DNA of 15,928 bases from Betaproteobacteria bacterium (GTDB taxonomy: Bacteria > Pseudomonadota > Gammaproteobacteria > Burkholderiales > SG8-39), in contig JAEKLK010000178.1 in the NCBI GenBank assembly GCA_019509895.1, forward strand, positions 1 through 15,928, written 5' to 3'. Within the stretch, counting starts at the first letter, position 1; each line of letters starts with the position of its first letter. Under the pieces are notes generated by a model. That model did not search any database. It saw only the letters and a program-made list of their open reading frames with translations, and had not been told where the DNA came from. Positions 14,531 through 15,928 of this stretch are shown here, in pieces. The translations under genes and the position numbers were made by a program.

Positions 14531-15928
14531 CACTGCACCTCGTCCGGGAAATACTTCATAACGCTCAATGCGGGATTGGGCGCCGCCTGGCCCAGCCCGC
14601 AGATCGACGCGTCCATCATTGCCTGTGAGAGCTCCGCAAGGAGCGGCTGGTCCCACTTCTTTTCCTGCATCAGCGTCACCGCCTTCGCCGTGCCGACGCG
14701 GCAGGGCGTGCACTTGCCGCAGGACTCGTCGTGGAAGAACTTCATCAGGTTGAGCGCCGCGGCCGCCGCCTTGTCGTTGTTCGACAGCACGACGACCGCC
14801 GCCGAGCCGATGAAGCAGCCGTGCGGCTGCAGCGTGTCGAAGTCGAGCGGGATGTCGGCCTTGGATGCCGGCAGGATGCCGCCGGAGGCGCCGCCGGGCA
14901 GGTAAGCGTACAGCTCGTGGCCCTCGAGCATGCCGCCGCAATATTCATCCACCAGCTCGCGCAGCGTGATGCCCGCCGGCGCGAGATGAACGCCGGGCTT
15001 CCTGACGCGCCCGGAAACCGAGAACGAGCGCAGGCCTTTGCGCCCGTGGCGGCCCTGCGAGGCGAACCACTGGGCGCCTTTCTCGATGATCTCGCGCACC
15101 CAGTACACGGTCTCCATGTTGTGCTCGAGCGTCGGCCGGCCGAACAGTCCCACCTGGGCGACGTACGGCGGACGCAGCCGCGGCATGCCCCGCTTGCCCT
15201 CGATCGACTCGATCATCGCCGACTCTTCGCCGCAGATGTACGCGCCGGCGCCGCGGCGCAGATGGATCGGCGGCAATGCGCACGGCGGATCGCTTTTTAG
15301 GAGCGCCAGTTCCTTTTCCAGGATCTCGCGGCAGCCGGCGTACTCGTCGCGCAGGTAGATCCAGATTTCGCCCACGCCGGCGCACCAGGCGGCGATCAGC
15401 ATGCCTTCCAGAAAGCGCTGCGGATCGCGCTCCAGGTACCAGCGATCCTTGAAGGTGCCGGGCTCGCCTTCGTCGATGTTGACCGCCATGACGCGCGGTT
15501 CAGGCTCCGCGGAAACCAGCCGCCACTTGCGCCCCGCCGGGAAGCCGGCGCCGCCGAGTCCGCGCAGAGCCGAATCCTCCATGATCTTGGTGATGTCTTC
15601 GCGCGTGTGCTTGCCCGCGAGGCAGTCGGCGATCAGCCGGTAGCCGCCGTCCTTGCGGTATTCGGCGTAGCCGATGTAAGGCGCGACCGGGCAGTCGACT
15701 TGTTTTTTCTCCACGGCCGCGCGTACTTTCCCGGCGGTGGCGTTGCCCACCGGGTTCTGGCCGACGTGCGCGCAAGGCGCCACTTCACAGCGGCCGACAC
15801 AAGGCGCCGGAATGACCCGCACGTCGCCCCCGAGGTCCAACTTCAGCAATTCGCGCGCACCCGCGAGCTCGCAGGCGATCGAATCGCAGACGCGCACCGT
15901 GAGCGCCGGCGGCGGCGCCTCGCCTTCC
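14530..15928 (-). CDS. fdsB: NAD-dependent formate dehydrogenase, diaphorase subunit beta, 5' end missing
   Basis: The window holds the last 465 residues; the N terminus lies beyond the right edge, as reading continues openly through EGEAPPPALTV to the last base. The GTG at 15897 is internal, not a start. FdsB passes electrons from FdsA to NAD+. In order from the window edge: a NuoE-like thioredoxin-fold [2Fe-2S] motif (C-x4-C at 14/19 and CVGRC at 43-47); the NuoF-like part with the Gly-rich GLGGAGFPAGRKW (123-135) for NADH; NIDEGEPGTFKD (150-161) for FMN; GAYICGEESA (228-237); and a [4Fe-4S] site (ESCGKCTPCR at 401-410 plus Cys443). About 50 residues appear to be missing compared with the ~520-residue Cupriavidus protein. 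fdsG would be expected further upstream. It is translationally coupled to fdsA. Confidence 0.95.
   Translation of the reverse strand, partial: EGEAPPPALTVRVCDSIACELAGARELLKLDLGGDVRVIPAPCVGRCEVAPCAHVGQNPVGNATAGKVRAAVEKKQVDCPVAPYIGYAEYRKDGGYRLIADCLAGKHTREDITKIMEDSALRGLGGAGFPAGRKWRLVSAEPEPRVMAVNIDEGEPGTFKDRWYLERDPQRFLEGMLIAAWCAGVGEIWIYLRDEYAGCREILEKELALLKSDPPCALPPIHLRRGAGAYICGEESAMIESIEGKRGMPRLRPPYVAQVGLFGRPTLEHNMETVYWVREIIEKGAQWFASQGRHGRKGLRSFSVSGRVRKPGVHLAPAGITLRELVDEYCGGMLEGHELYAYLPGGASGGILPASKADIPLDFDTLQPHGCFIGSAAVVVLSNNDKAAAAALNLMKFFHDESCGKCTPCRVGTAKAVTLMQEKKWDQPLLAELSQAMMDASICGLGQAAPNPALSVMKYFPDEVQ

Noticed and set aside
14531..14941. N-terminal extension of fdsA up to 14941
   Set aside because: The extra residues come from the fdsB coding region in another frame and are not family-like. 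The ATG at 14530 is coupled to the fdsB stop and has a good ribosome binding site.

Overview
The window comes from a G+C-rich bacterial chromosome. The gene content and protein sequences suggest a betaproteobacterium, probably of the Burkholderiales: an NAD-linked molybdenum formate dehydrogenase of the Fds type, a TctABC-type transporter with a Bug-like receptor, and class III CoA-transferase genes. This placement is inferred from gene families, since no rRNA or other marker is present. Nearly all genes lie on the minus strand and are closely packed. I see no tRNA, rRNA, insertion sequence, CRISPR array or prophage gene.

Layout from left to right. (1) 1-324: the N-terminal part of a PP2C-type protein phosphatase that runs off the left edge and is probably unrelated to the rest. 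(2) 584-4539, minus: an oxalate operon read oxc (oxalyl-CoA decarboxylase), then frc (formyl-CoA:oxalate CoA-transferase), then a formyltransferase resembling the hydrolase domain of 10-formyltetrahydrofolate dehydrogenase. (3) 4540-4631: a compact divergent promoter region holding an FNR-type palindrome. (4) 4632-5243, plus: a short, cysteine-free Crp/Fnr-family regulator, the only plus-strand gene. (5) 5218-10746, minus: a probable second operon read fhs (formate-tetrahydrofolate ligase), a TerC-family membrane protein, then tctC, tctB and tctA. A second FNR-type palindrome lies just upstream of fhs. (6) 10875-15928, minus: fdsB (5' end beyond the window), fdsA, and a cytidylate-kinase-like protein fused to a BON domain.

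How the genes work together. Oxalate, possibly brought in by the TctCBA transporter, is charged to oxalyl-CoA by Frc. Oxc decarboxylates it to formyl-CoA, and Frc recycles the CoA and releases formate. Formate then has two outlets encoded here: oxidation to CO2 with NADH formation by FdsAB, or ATP-dependent capture as 10-formyl-tetrahydrofolate by Fhs. The extra formyltransferase is translationally coupled to frc and could sit between the formyl-CoA/formate and folate pools.

The main unusual signal is regulatory. The two palindromes (TTGATTGAGGTCAA at 4594 and TTGACTGAGATCAA at 10808) each lie 23 bp upstream of a plausible -10 element, one for oxc and one for fhs. The regulator between them carries the E..SR recognition residues that bind TTGA half-sites in FNR, but it has no cysteines, so it cannot hold FNR's oxygen-sensing cluster. 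This predicts a dedicated oxalate/C1 regulon controlled by a Crp/Fnr protein with an unknown signal.
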